DNA of 64,000 nucleotides from Jackrogersella multiformis (taxonomy: Eukaryota > Ascomycota > Sordariomycetes > Xylariales > Hypoxylaceae). The translations under genes and the position numbers were made by a program. The stretch is taken from positions 1,178,001 through 1,242,000 of the forward strand of contig CADCXD010000011.1 in assembly GCA_902806575.1 (NCBI GenBank), written 5' to 3'. Every line of letters begins with the position of its first letter. Within the stretch, counting starts at the first letter, position 1. This document shows positions 30,301 through 42,214 of this stretch, one piece after another. Under the pieces are notes generated by a model. It searched no databases. It saw nothing but the letters and a program-made list of their open reading frames with translations, and was not told the origin of the DNA.

Positions 30301-30440
30301 TTATTATTTATTTACGATTAATTATTATTTATTTACGATTAATTATTATTTATTTACGATTAATTATTATTTATTTACGATTAATTATTATTTATTTACA
30401 ATTAATTATTATTTATTTACGATTAATTATTATTTATTTA
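30301..30440. repeat. 21-bp tandem repeat, six full units plus a partial
   Basis: Six consecutive 21-bp units starting at 30,301 (ttattatttatttacgatta + a) are identical except for one G-to-A change in the fifth unit. A partial seventh unit follows. The near-identity contrasts with the heavy divergence of the surrounding duplicated DNA. Spacerless units of this length are a minisatellite, not a CRISPR array. Confidence 0.9.
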
Positions 30441-30854
30441 AAATAATTTATTAAAAGTTTACGTATTTTTAAAAGATTATATATTAAAAGGTTATAATTT
30501 ATTAATGGATTTAATATAAAATTAATTAAGTAATAAAAGCTATTTTTTATCGTATTTATTTAATAATAATATTATATTTTAAATAAATAAGTTTTTTAAA
30601 TATTATTAATTAAAAGTTAATAAATAATCGTTTTATCGTATAAAATATTTTAAAATAAAACGTTTTCTTTACTTATTTATTTATTAATTTAATAACTTTT
30701 CGATTTTATATAATATTTAATTATTATCGTTTCTTTTTACGATAATTTAACTTAATTACGATTATTTTTTACGTAATGAATTTTCTTTTAATAGATTTTA
30801 AATAATTAACTTATTAATATAACTTTATAAATTTATTAATTATTAAATAATTTA

Positions 30855-33440
30855 ATATTATTAAAGTTATATTATAACGTTAAAATTATTTTTTATTACG
30901 ATATATCGTTTATTAAATAATAATAATAAATTATTGCCTTATTTTTTTAATTATATCGTTTTATTATATTATTAATTTAAAAATAATAATTAATTAATAT
31001 AATTAATAATATCTTAAATTAAGTATATAACGTTTATTATATCTTATTATTAAATTTAATAGTTTTATTTAAAATTACTTTATGTAAAATATCTTAATTC
31101 AATAATATAAATCCTTTAAAAAATAACGTAATTTAATAATAAACTTTATATTTAATATTTTTAAATATTAAATTTATTTTTATATTAAATTTATATATAA
31201 TTATTATTATTATATCGAAATAAATAAAACTTTTAATAATTTTTTAATAAAAATTTAAGTTATTATATAAAATAATTAAAATAGTAAATTTATAAAATTT
31301 AATTTATTATAAAACTTTAAATATTTAATCTAGTTTTTATAATAATTGAGATAATATTTAATATATTTTTAAACTTTTTACGAAAGGTTATAAATATAAA
31401 TTAATTTTAATTTATAAAATATTTATTTTATTTTAAAATAATATTTTAAGTTATAAACCTTATTAAATAATGTATATATATAAATTAATAAATTTATTAA
31501 TTAATATAAATTATTTGAGTTAATATAATATATAAAATTATCTCGTAATTTATATCGATATTATTTAATTACATTTTTAATTTTATTAATTTCTTAAAAA
31601 ATAATATGTAAACAATTTAATCGTTTATTATAATTATAATTTTAAAAATTGTTTTAAACTTATTATTTAATGTAAATTTAATAAATATATAAATAAATTT
31701 ATATAAAATATTTTTAAAAATTAACTTCGTTTTATTTTTTCATTCAATTAAATTTTTTATATTATTTTATATTAATAAATAAAATAATATATTTAAAATC
31801 AAATTTAACTTTTTAAAGATATGATAAACGTTAAGATTAAAATAAAATAAATACATTAAAATAAGTATTAATTTATTAATTATTTCATTTATATCGGTTA
31901 TTTTAAATATCGTTTAATTAACAATATTTTTATTATATTATAATTTATTAAAATAATAATTAATTATGTATAAAATTATAATTAAATTTTATTATTTTTA
32001 TAAACTTAAATTAAATAAATAATTTTTAAATTTATTACTTTATATTATAATTTAATTTTTATTAAACTCTTTAATAGAATATAATTAAATAAATTACGTT
32101 CATTTTTATATTAATTTTATTTTAAAATATATTTATATAAGATATTATAACTTTAAAACCTTTTTATTTTAATATGTTAATTTTTAAAAATATTATTTAA
32201 TTATAAGTTTAATACGTTAATATTATCAAATTTAATAATTTATTTTATAATATTTTAAATAAATTTAATTCGTTTTTTATTAATATATATATAATTTTTA
32301 TAATATATTATCGTTTATATTAAAATTTAAAAAAAATCTTTTATTAAACTTTTTTTAATTAACATTTTCGTTTTTTTATCTTATAAAAACTTTATTATAT
32401 CGCTATATATTTTCAAATTAATTAATATTTATAATAATAATTTTTAATTTATTAATTAAAAATCTAAATAATATAATTAATAAAAAACTAAAAAATAATT
32501 TTTTAACGATAATACAAATCTTATATTATTATATATATTAAATATTTTAATAAAGCTTTAATCTTTAATTTATAAATTATTATATAAATGTTTAAATACA
32601 ATTAAACCTTATTAACGTAATATTAAAAAAACTTAAACCTTTTAACGATATTATTGTTATTTTATTTTTATACTTAAACGTAATAAACAATTAATAAAAA
32701 AATAAAGCTTTATTTATAACGTTAAAAACTTTTTTTTATATTTGTTTAAATAGTTTTCTTTTAATATAATAATAAATATTAATCAAAATATTTTTATTTA
32801 ATAATTTAAAAATAATAATTATTTAACCTTTTTTTTACCGTTAATAAATCTTTAAATAATAAAATAAAGATAATTAAACAATATAATTATTTTTTATTAA
32901 TTTATTTTATCTTAATTATATATTTAATTAAAACTTTTATTAAAGAATTTTTTATCTTATGTACTTAATAAATATATATATTTAGGTTTACATATTTTTT
33001 ATTAATCATTAATTAAATCGATCGTTGTTGTTTTTCTTTTAATATATTAATAATATTACGATTACGTTAAACATTTTACTTATTTATTAAAACAAATAAT
33101 CGTTAAATAAAAAAAATAAAACTTATAAATATATACATTCGCTTTAATTATAAACTTTAAAATATTATTAAATTTAAATATATTCAAAATCGATATATTT
33201 ATTTTAATAAAATTTTATTTTATTTTTAATAATAATTATAAATTAATAAAATATTTATTAATTAATGATAAAACTTTTAATATTTTATTATTTAAATTAA
33301 ATTTTATTAATAAATCGTTTTTCTTACGTTAAAACATTATATATATTTACATTAAATTAACTTTTTCTTATATAATATTTATACTTTTTTTAAATAATTT
33401 CTTTAATTACTTCGATTTTAATATTATATTATAAAATTAT
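30855..33440 (-). repeat. Interspersed repeat of about 2.3-2.6 kb, copy 2 (inverted)
   Basis: The reverse complement of this segment aligns with 13,257-15,692. It lacks the MITE, so 31,321-31,326 marks the unoccupied target site. The left limit is about 30,855 and the right limit about 33,440, where similarity to copy 1 is lost. No coding potential remains. Confidence 0.8.
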
Positions 33441-36180
33441 AAGCTTATTAAATATATTTATATTATAAATATTATTTATTACGCCTTTTATTTTAACGTA
33501 AAAAATAAAGTTTTTTTTACGTAATAAATTAAAATAATATATTAAAGTAAATATTATTATTTTAATAAAAATAAAAAATTAATTTATAATAAAAACTTAT
33601 TATTATATTTAACTTTTTAAAATATAATATTAAAATTATATATATTTTATTATAATTAATAATTACGTTATATTTTTCTAAAAAATTATTTCCTATTAAT
33701 AAATTAAATTAAAAAATTAAATAATTAATTTATATTTTTATTAAAACTTACATTCAAACATACCATTTATATATTATTTTCTTTTAAAATTTAAACGAAA
33801 ATTTAACCTTAATCTTTATAATTAATTTTCCCGAGATTATTTTTTATATATATATAAGTTTATTTAATTTAAATACTTTATAATTTTTAATAAAAAATTT
33901 AAACCATACTTAATTTATTATTTAATTTAATATAATAATATCCGTATATACTATTAATTTGTATCTTAATTTATTTAATATATTTACCGTTAAATTTATA
34001 TATTTTATTAATTTTTTATTTAAAAATAAAGAAATAACGTTTTTAATTTTTATATTTATTAATTATAAAGGTAAAAATATAATATCTTTTGATTATATTA
34101 TTTATATTTCCGTTTTTACTTATTTTTAAATAAAATAAACATTAATAATTCTTTTAATTTTAAATCGAATCTTTATCGTTTGTTTTATTTTTTAAGATCA
34201 TTATAAATATTTAAATTTTATATATTTATTAATATATATATATATTTAAAATAATTAAGTTTAATATTAAATATTTTATAATATTTTTTATATATATATT
34301 TCTTTATAATTAACGATTTATTATTAAAAAATAATTATTTATTTATTAATCTTTCTTATTTTTGTTACGATCTTTTTCGTTTTATTTATATTTAACTTCG
34401 TTTTATAAATATATATTATCGTTAACATAATTTTTTTTTATCGTTTTTAATAAAAATAAAAATAATTATTATAAAAATTATAAATATCGTAACTATATTT
34501 ATAACTATAACGGTAATAACTATATTAATTATTATTTTAATATTTATTATTTCGTTTATTATAATGTTAATTATAACTTCGATCGTAATTTCGATTATAT
34601 CTTTAATTATAATTATTTCGACGTTAATTATAATTATTTTATCGATTATATTTATTATTATAACGGCTTTAATTATCTTAATAAATTTTTAATTAATTAA
34701 TATAAAGTATTATATTATCGTAATTATAATAAATAAGTTAAATATTTTATATAAATATATTATTAAATATTATATATATTAACTTTTAAATCTTTATTTT
34801 TCGTTAATATTTACTTATCTTATATTAATTATTTCTTATTTAAATATTTAAAATAAACGTTTATAATTATTATAATTCACTTTAAATTAATAATACTTAT
34901 TACCTTAAATTCTATATTTAATTTATTATAAATCGTTATTATTTATTTATTATTTATAATTAATTTAAATACTTAATAATTTTAAATAGTATTTAATAAT
35001 TAAATCTTAATAAATATATTTTTAAAGTAAAGTTTTAAAACTTTTAATATATAAGTTTTATATTAATTAAATAACGTTTTAAAAGCGTATTTTATATCGT
35101 TTTATATTTTTTATTTTTGTTTAATAAATACTCGATTTATTTATTAATTTTATAAATTTTCGTAAAATAATTTATAAAGATTATTTTTAATCTTTATAAC
35201 CTTTATAAGTTTTTAATAAGTTATTTAAATAAAGTTTATTTATATATTAATATTACGTTAATATATATAATTACTTTTAATAAAGAAATTATTTATTATT
35301 ATAAATTCATTTACGTTTATTATAAAATAATTAATATCGTAAATTATTTAATTTTTAATATTAATTAACAATTAATTTTATTTTTTTATAATTATATAAC
35401 TATTAAAACGTTATTAATTAAATTATTAAACAGTTTATTAACGATTTAACGTTTAATTATAAATAAAATTATAACTTATTTTACGATATATATTTAAGAT
35501 TTATATATTAATTTAAAAATAAAATTAATTAATAAAGTTACAATTTTTAAAATTAATTAAATATATTAATTAAAGGTTATTTTAATTTAAAAATAAAAAG
35601 TTAAATAAGTTAATTAATTAATTAAGTTATATATTTGTATTTAATATAAAGGATTTATAATTTAATTACGTATTTTTATTATAAAAAATCGAAAATATAA
35701 TAAATAAATATACGATAAATAATATTAATTTAATTATTTATAAATAAAATTTTTAATAAAAGCTTAAAAATATAAAAATAATAATTTTAAGGTTTTATAT
35801 AATTATTTATATAATTTTATTAATATTAATTTTTCGTAATATAATTATTTATATTTATAATTAAATTTTTTAATAAATAATTAAAAATATCAAAAAAGTT
35901 ATTTAAAGGTTTTATATAATTACTCACGTACTTTTATTAATTTTGGTTTTTTCGATAAATTATAATTAAATTCTTTAATATAAATTAATTAATTTATATA
36001 TTAAATATAAACGTTAAAATAATTATTAAATAACTCAAGGTAAATATTAAAGTTATTATAAATTATAAATTAATAAAAATTATAATAACGTTAATAATAT
36101 TAAAAAACTGATTAATTAAAAAATAAAAAATAAAAGAATTTAATAATTAATTAAATTAATTTTTTTTTCGTTAATAATTT
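33441..36180. other. RIP-degraded DNA, unassigned
   Basis: No gene. A T/A triplet-like low-complexity stretch lies at about 34,450-34,690. A diverged tandem duplication with a unit of about 115-120 bp, sharing ggttttatataatta, is visible at about 35,762-36,000. Confidence 0.5.
35762..36000. repeat. Diverged tandem duplication, unit about 115-120 bp
   Basis: Two successive segments share ggttttatataatta followed by tttattaat and a later aattaaattctttaata-like stretch. The unit limits are approximate. Confidence 0.45.
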
Positions 36181-36420
36181 TATTAATAATATTATAAAGT
36201 TTAAATTGGTTAATGTTAGTTTAATAAAGTTACCGGTAAATAAAATAAAATAATAAAGTAAAAACTTATAATAATTTTTAATATTATACGTATATATTTA
36301 ATAAATAAAAGTAAGTTATATAAATAAATAGTAATTACTTAATATAATTAATTAATGTTTTACGTATAAACTGTTTCTTATAAATACTTTACGTAATATA
36401 TATAATATTAGTAATTTTCT
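36181..36420 (+). repeat. Repeat family R3, partial copy A
   Basis: It ends with a stretch of about 125 bp (36,290-36,420) that matches 37,565-37,690 in direct orientation. The whole segment matches the reverse complement of about 53,140-53,370, including the landmark taccggtaaataaaataaaa. It may be a piece of a terminal repeat of a retroelement; no coding part was identified. Confidence 0.6.
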
Positions 36421-36599
36421 TTTTTCTTTTTTCTTTATATAATTACTTATATAATAATATTAATAAAATCTTTATATTTTATCGTTAATAATTATTAATA
36501 ACTTTTTTTCTTTAATTTTTCGTAACTTTTTTTATAACCTCCTTTTTATAATCCTTCTTTAAACCCTTTTTAATAAGTCTTATAAACGTAAGTATAAGT

Positions 36600-37000
36600 T
36601 AAGTTTTATAAATATACGTTAAGTCTCGAAAGAGTTATTATTAATTAAATAATACGAAGTTATAAATGTTATTATCGGTTTTATATAAGGTGTTTTAAAG
36701 TTATGTTATAAATGTTTATTTTACCGGAGCCGAGCCGTAAGTATTATGTGTATTTATCTTTTTAAAACAAAGCTATAAGTGTTCTTAATAAAAAAGTTGT
36801 TATAAGTGTTATTATAAATGTTATAAATAAAGGAGTTATTATAATTCTTTATATTTACCGGGGAGAGGGTGCCGTAATAATAAGCGTAATCGGTAAGGAA
36901 GTTTTATTAAAGTTATACGAAGTTATAATTTAAGAGCCGGGTTATAAATATTATACGTAAAAAAGTTATTATTAGTTTTATTATATAAAGTTATATAAAG
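36600..37000. other. Less mutated island within the AT block
   Basis: This stretch keeps more G and C than its surroundings (ccggagccgagccgtaag, ccggggagagggtgccgt), and TpG remains frequent (aagtgttattataaatgtt). It therefore looks less affected by RIP, or was mutated on one strand only. It shows a repeated gttataa(a/g)tgtta motif. There is no ORF of note. Confidence 0.5.
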
Positions 37001-37249
37001 AAATTTATCGGTCGAAAATTAAAAATTTAAATGCTATTTAATTTATCGGTTTAAAATTTATTAAAATATATTATATAATTTTAATTATTATTATTATTAG
37101 TTTAATTATTTTATCGAAAAAAAGGAAACTAATAATTAAGGATTGTTTAATATAATAAAACGGCTTAAAATATTATTATCGGTTATATTTTTAACTAAAA
37201 GTTTTTATTATAATAAAATTAATATTATTAATTTATTAATTTACGTTAA

Positions 37250-37690
37250 AAATTATTAAAAATTATTAAAAATTATAAAAATCCTTTATATATAATAAAT
37301 ATAAATAAGGTTTTATATTTATTATATAATTAAATATATATAAGTTACGAAGTTTTACTTTAAATATAATTTCTTATATTTATAATAATATTAAATATCA
37401 AGTAAATTATAAGCTATTATATTATATTATTAATTAATGAAAAAATCATTTTCGTAATAAATTAATATTATTAACTTCTTATATATTAAGGATATTAATA
37501 ATTATAAAAAATATTAAATCCTTTTATACGTAATAAACGTAAGTAACGTTTTATATTTATAATATAATTAAATATATATATTTAATAAATAAAAGTAAGT
37601 TACGTAAGTAAATATTAATTATTTCATATAATTAATTAATGCTTTACGTATAAATTACTTTTTATGAATGCTTTATATAATATATATAAT
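37250..37690 (+). repeat. Repeat family R3, copy B
   Basis: Its first 150 bp match the reverse complement of about 53,440-53,590. Its last 125 bp match 36,290-36,420 in direct orientation and 53,140-53,300 inverted. The element could be a solo long terminal repeat; no conserved end dinucleotides could be confirmed. Confidence 0.55.
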
Positions 37691-38192
37691 AATTAAGAAA
37701 TTAATTAATATTAACATTTAAAAAAAAAATTTAATAAAATAAATTATAATATAACTTTTAACGTTTTATTAAATATTCCTTTAAATTTTTAAACGTTTAA
37801 TATTTATTAAAGCTTATAAAATAACGTTTTTATTATTAAATTTCGTATAATATAAAAACTTTATATTAATAAAAAAATTAATTTTATATTTAATAATATA
37901 TTTACGTAAAATAATAAATTATTTATATATAATTAATATAACTTTTATATTATTTGAAGGTTGTAATAATTATAAATAAAAGTAATAACTTATAAAATAT
38001 TATCGTTGTTAAAATTTAAAGTTATAAAAAAAACTTAATTAATTAAAAAAGCTTAATTTTATTAAAATAGTATTAATATGTAAATTATAATATTATAAAA
38101 GAATAATAATATAATTTAATTTAATTAATAATAACAAAAATGAAAACTATTAAGTAATAAAAAAAATAAAGTAACGAAAAAAATAATCATAA

Positions 38193-38260
38193 AATATTTA
38201 AAATTTAATAATATTTAAAATTTAATAATATTTAAAATTTAATAATATTTAAAATTTAAT
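38193..38260. repeat. 17-bp tandem repeat, four perfect units
   Basis: Four head-to-tail copies of atatttaaaatttaata with no mismatch, in otherwise non-repetitive AT-rich DNA. Confidence 0.9.
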
Positions 38261-38404
38261 AATTATTAATTAAGTTTTTATTACGTTAATTTATTACGAT
38301 TAATTAACTGTAAGTTTTTATTAATTAATTAATTTAATAATAAGGTATAGATCGTTACGATATAACGAAAGCGAGATATTATTATATATTATATATTATT
38401 AAAT

Positions 38405-38525
38405 TAAAATAATTATTATTTTTAAAAATAAAAATAAAGTTAATATTTCGAAATAAAGTTAATAAATATAAAGCATAAATTATCTTTCATCTATAAGTTA
38501 TTATTTTAAGTATAAACTATATAAT
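38405..38525 (+). repeat. Short repeat, copy 2 (partner at 29.0 kb)
   Basis: Direct match to 29,010-29,130, ending just before MITE copy d. Confidence 0.6.
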
Positions 38526-38526
38526 T

Positions 38527-38696
38527 TAATGTGACTTTATAAAGATCTTTATATTAAATAAAAAAATATATTTTATACCTTAAATTAAATAAATAAAATA
38601 AGGACTTTTAATTTTTATCCTGTTTTTCGCCCGTTTTAACATAACGAAAAAACCATTAATCTTATATATTAAAACACGTTTTATAAGGTCCGTACC
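38527..38696 (-). mobile_element. 170-bp MITE family, copy d (perfect ATAATT duplication)
   Basis: Full-length reverse copy, from TAATGTGACTTTATAAAG to TTATAAGGTCCGTACC. The six bases left (38,521-38,526) and right (38,697-38,702) are both ATAATT, a perfect 6-bp target duplication. Confidence 0.87.
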
Positions 38697-38869
38697 ATAA
38701 TTATAACTCTTAATAACGACGTTATTTTATTTTATTTTTTTAACGATTTATAGTTTTTTTTAATATTTTTTAATAATTTATAAGTTAATTATTTTATTTA
38801 TTTAATAATTATTTATAAATTTACGCGTTATTAAGAAAAAGTTTCAAAAGATTATTTTAAAAAATAATA

Positions 38870-39370
38870 TTTTTTTATTATAATATTATATTATTTTTAT
38901 TATTATAAAATTTATAACGTGTTTTATATTTTAATGTAAATATTTTTAAATAAAATAAATATTTATAAAAGATTTAATATTTATATTAATTAAAAAATTT
39001 AAAAATTTAAAAATTAAAAAGTTATTTATAAAATATAAATTAAATAATTTTAAAACATACGTTATTAAAGTTTTATTAAAAAAAATTGAAGTTAATTTAA
39101 TTAAAATTAAATTTTATAAAATAATAATAATAAATAACGATTTTTATTATTTAATTCTTTTTAATTCTTTTTATTTATTTAAAAATAATAAACAATAATT
39201 ATAAATAAGCGGGTTTTAAATATTTTTTATAAACTTACTTAAAAATTAAATTTTAATTTTAATCTTTATTTAATTTTTTTTAAAAAATTTCTTAATTTGT
39301 TAATATTAATTACGTTATAAACATTATAACTTAATTTTTAATAAAATATTTTTTATTTTTAAAAAGGTTG
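38870..39370 (-). repeat. Inverted partial copy of the interior of the 25.7-30.6 kb element
   Basis: The segment aligns with the reverse complement of about 28,510-28,990. Shared landmarks are aataataataataaataacg and ctttatttaatttttttta. The match may continue further to the right but was not followed with confidence. Confidence 0.6.
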
Positions 39371-40751
39371 AAATAAAATTTATTATAATAATATATATAA
39401 ATAAAAGTTTTTTAAATTATACAAATTAATAATTATTTATTAATTTAACTTATAAGGTTTAATTTAATTAATAATCAATATAATATTAAAAATACTTTTT
39501 AATAAAATAAAAATTTTATTTTAAAACATAACCTTTTAAATCTTTTATTATACGATTTTATTTAAAATAATATATATTATTATACGCATTTTTTAACACT
39601 TATCCAATTATTAAATAAAAAATATATAAGTAACGTTATATAATAAATTATTAATAATTTTAAATAAATAATTAAGCCGTAAAAAATATTTATTATAATT
39701 ATAAAAGGTTTTATATTTTTTATACGTTTATTTGAATTGTTACTTAAAGAAATTATTTATTACGGTTTTTATAACCATTTATATATAATTAAAATTTATT
39801 TATTTATTTATTTATTAATATTATAATTTATATTGTTTATATTTTTAAATAATTTTAAATAAACATTAATTAAAAAACATACTTAATTAAATTTATTAAG
39901 CGTAAATGGTTTTTTTAACGTTTATATAAAAATATTTTTTAAATAAAAGGTTATTATATTTAAATTATAATAATATAATATTCCTTTATAATAAAAATTA
40001 TTTTAAAGCGTTTTAAAGGATATTAATTTAACATTAATAAAATTATAATAAATTAATTAATAATATACTTATTTTTCTAAAAAATAATTATTTTATATTT
40101 ATTTTAATTTTAATTTTTTTATAAAAAGAGCCGTTTTATACGTTTAAAAAGATTTCGTAAGTTAAATATTACTTAAAAGCTTTTAATTATCGAAAAAAAA
40201 TTTAAGATTTTAAATTATAAATAAACAATTTCTAATTATAAATATATTAAAGGCATTAATTTAAAAGCTTAAAAGTTTTACAAATAAATATTTTAAAAAG
40301 GATTTTTTAAAAAATATAAAAAAAGTTAAATATTAATTTTAAATAAATAAAATACTTTTTAATAAAATTTAAGAAAATTATAACATTATTAATAATTATA
40401 TTAATATATATTATATATAAGTAAAATAATTTATTTATATATTTTTAAACATATATTAAAGAATTATAAAATCTTATTAATATAATTATCAATCGTTTTA
40501 AACTTTTATAAATTATTATATTAATTATAATAATATAATATTTATTTAAAAAAAACGATAACTTTAAATTATAATAATAATAAATAATTATTATGTGGTT
40601 TTTTTAAATATTATAAACGATATATTATACGATAAATATTAAATAAATAAAAAAATTAAATTTATTAATTTATTTTATATAATTTTATTTATATAAAACG
40701 TTATATATTTTATTTAAAAATTATTTTTAAAGTTAAATATTTAATTTTATT

Positions 40752-40921
40752 TCATGCGACATTATAAAGGTCCTTACATTAAATGAAGATATATACTTTA
40801 TATAGTAAATTAAATAAATAAAATAAAGACTTTTAATCCTTATTTTATTTCTCGCTCGTTTTAAAATAACGAAAAAATCATTAATTTTATATATTAAAAC
40901 ATACCTTATAAAGTCCGTATT
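40752..40921 (-). mobile_element. 170-bp MITE family, copy e
   Basis: Full-length reverse copy, from TCATGCGACATTATAAAGG to CCTTATAAAGTCCGTATT. The flanking hexamers TTTATT and ATTATT agree at five of six positions. Confidence 0.85.
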
Positions 40922-42214
40922 ATTATTATTTGTAAATAAATAAAACTTTTATTTAATTATTTTTAAAAATATATACGATTTTTTAATTTTTTTATAATAA
41001 TAAAGAAAAATTAATAAAATTTATTAATTATATAATAAATATATTATTTTTAATATATATATATATTATTTAAATTAATACGTTGAAGTAAATTTAAAAA
41101 ATTCTCAATTTTAAAAATCAAGTATACGTTAAAGATTTTTAGTTTTAAATTCTTTTCTTTTTTTAATAACGTTTTTTAAAGCGATATTAATAATTTTTAT
41201 AATTTTTAAATTATAATAAATATAATATTTATTAACGAAATAAAATTTAATTTATTTAACATATTAATAATTAATTTTATAAAGTTTGTTTCATATATTA
41301 AAAAAATAATATTAATAATTATTATCGTAATAATTAAAATTATAATAAATCTTATATTTACGTAAATATATAAAAGTTTTAAATGTTTTTTTATTAATAT
41401 AAATTTAAGGAAAAAAATAAACGTTATAAATATTATAACGTTTATATTATTAAATACGTTATTATTTATTAAAAATATATTTATTATTAAAAAATTAATA
41501 TAATAATAAAAGTAATAATAATAATTATTATTATTATAATAAAAAACTTAAATGTAAATAATTAAAAATTAATATAATATTTATTATAGATATTTTCTAT
41601 AATTATTTTAACGTAAAAATTATTTTTAAAATCTTTTAATTATTATTATATATAAAGTTTTTATATTTTAAAATTTTAAAATTTTATAAAAAATATTAAC
41701 TTTATATAATTTGAGTAAATTATTATTAATTAATAAATTAAATTAATTTTTTTTAATAATTTTTTTTAATTTTATGAATTTAATTATTTTTATTTTATCG
41801 TTTTTATTAATTTTCAAAACGTAAAAAATAAATGTAACCTATTGAATAATTTTTATTTAATTATTATTAAACTTTTTAATATACTTTTATTAGTTTTTAA
41901 TAATATATTTAAATTTATTAAAAAATAAATAAATAATTATCTTTTAATTTATATTTAAATCGACGTATATTTTAACATTTTTATTTATCGATTTAAAATA
42001 TATTTTAAAATATAAATATATATAATTAAATAAGAATAAATTATTTAAAAAATTAACATTAAAAATTGATTTTATTTATAAAAATTATATATTTTTTAAT
42101 TTTTTTATATTGTTTAAGGCTTTTTTTATCTTTTAAAATATTTAATAAATATTTTACTTAATATTTTTATAAGTATAAATATATTAAAATAATTTATTTT
42201 AAAACGATAATATT

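Larger units (their letters stand above)
25741..30615. mobile_element. Candidate element of about 4.9 kb bounded by inverted repeats of about 180 bp
   Basis: The left boundary 25,741-25,925 is the reverse complement of 30,445-30,615 over about 180 bp, with mostly C/T and G/A differences. Similarity stops on both sides, so these may be terminal inverted repeats. Part of the interior (about 28,510-28,990) recurs in inverted orientation at about 38,870-39,370. Inside lie a complete 170-bp MITE (29,496-29,665) and a 21-bp tandem array next to the right terminus. No ORF survives, and the superfamily cannot be assigned. The alternative is two independent inverted copies of a short repeat. Confidence 0.55.

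Noticed and set aside
30301..30440. Possible CRISPR-like array
   Set aside because: The 21-bp units follow each other without spacers, in a eukaryotic AT-rich region. It is a minisatellite.
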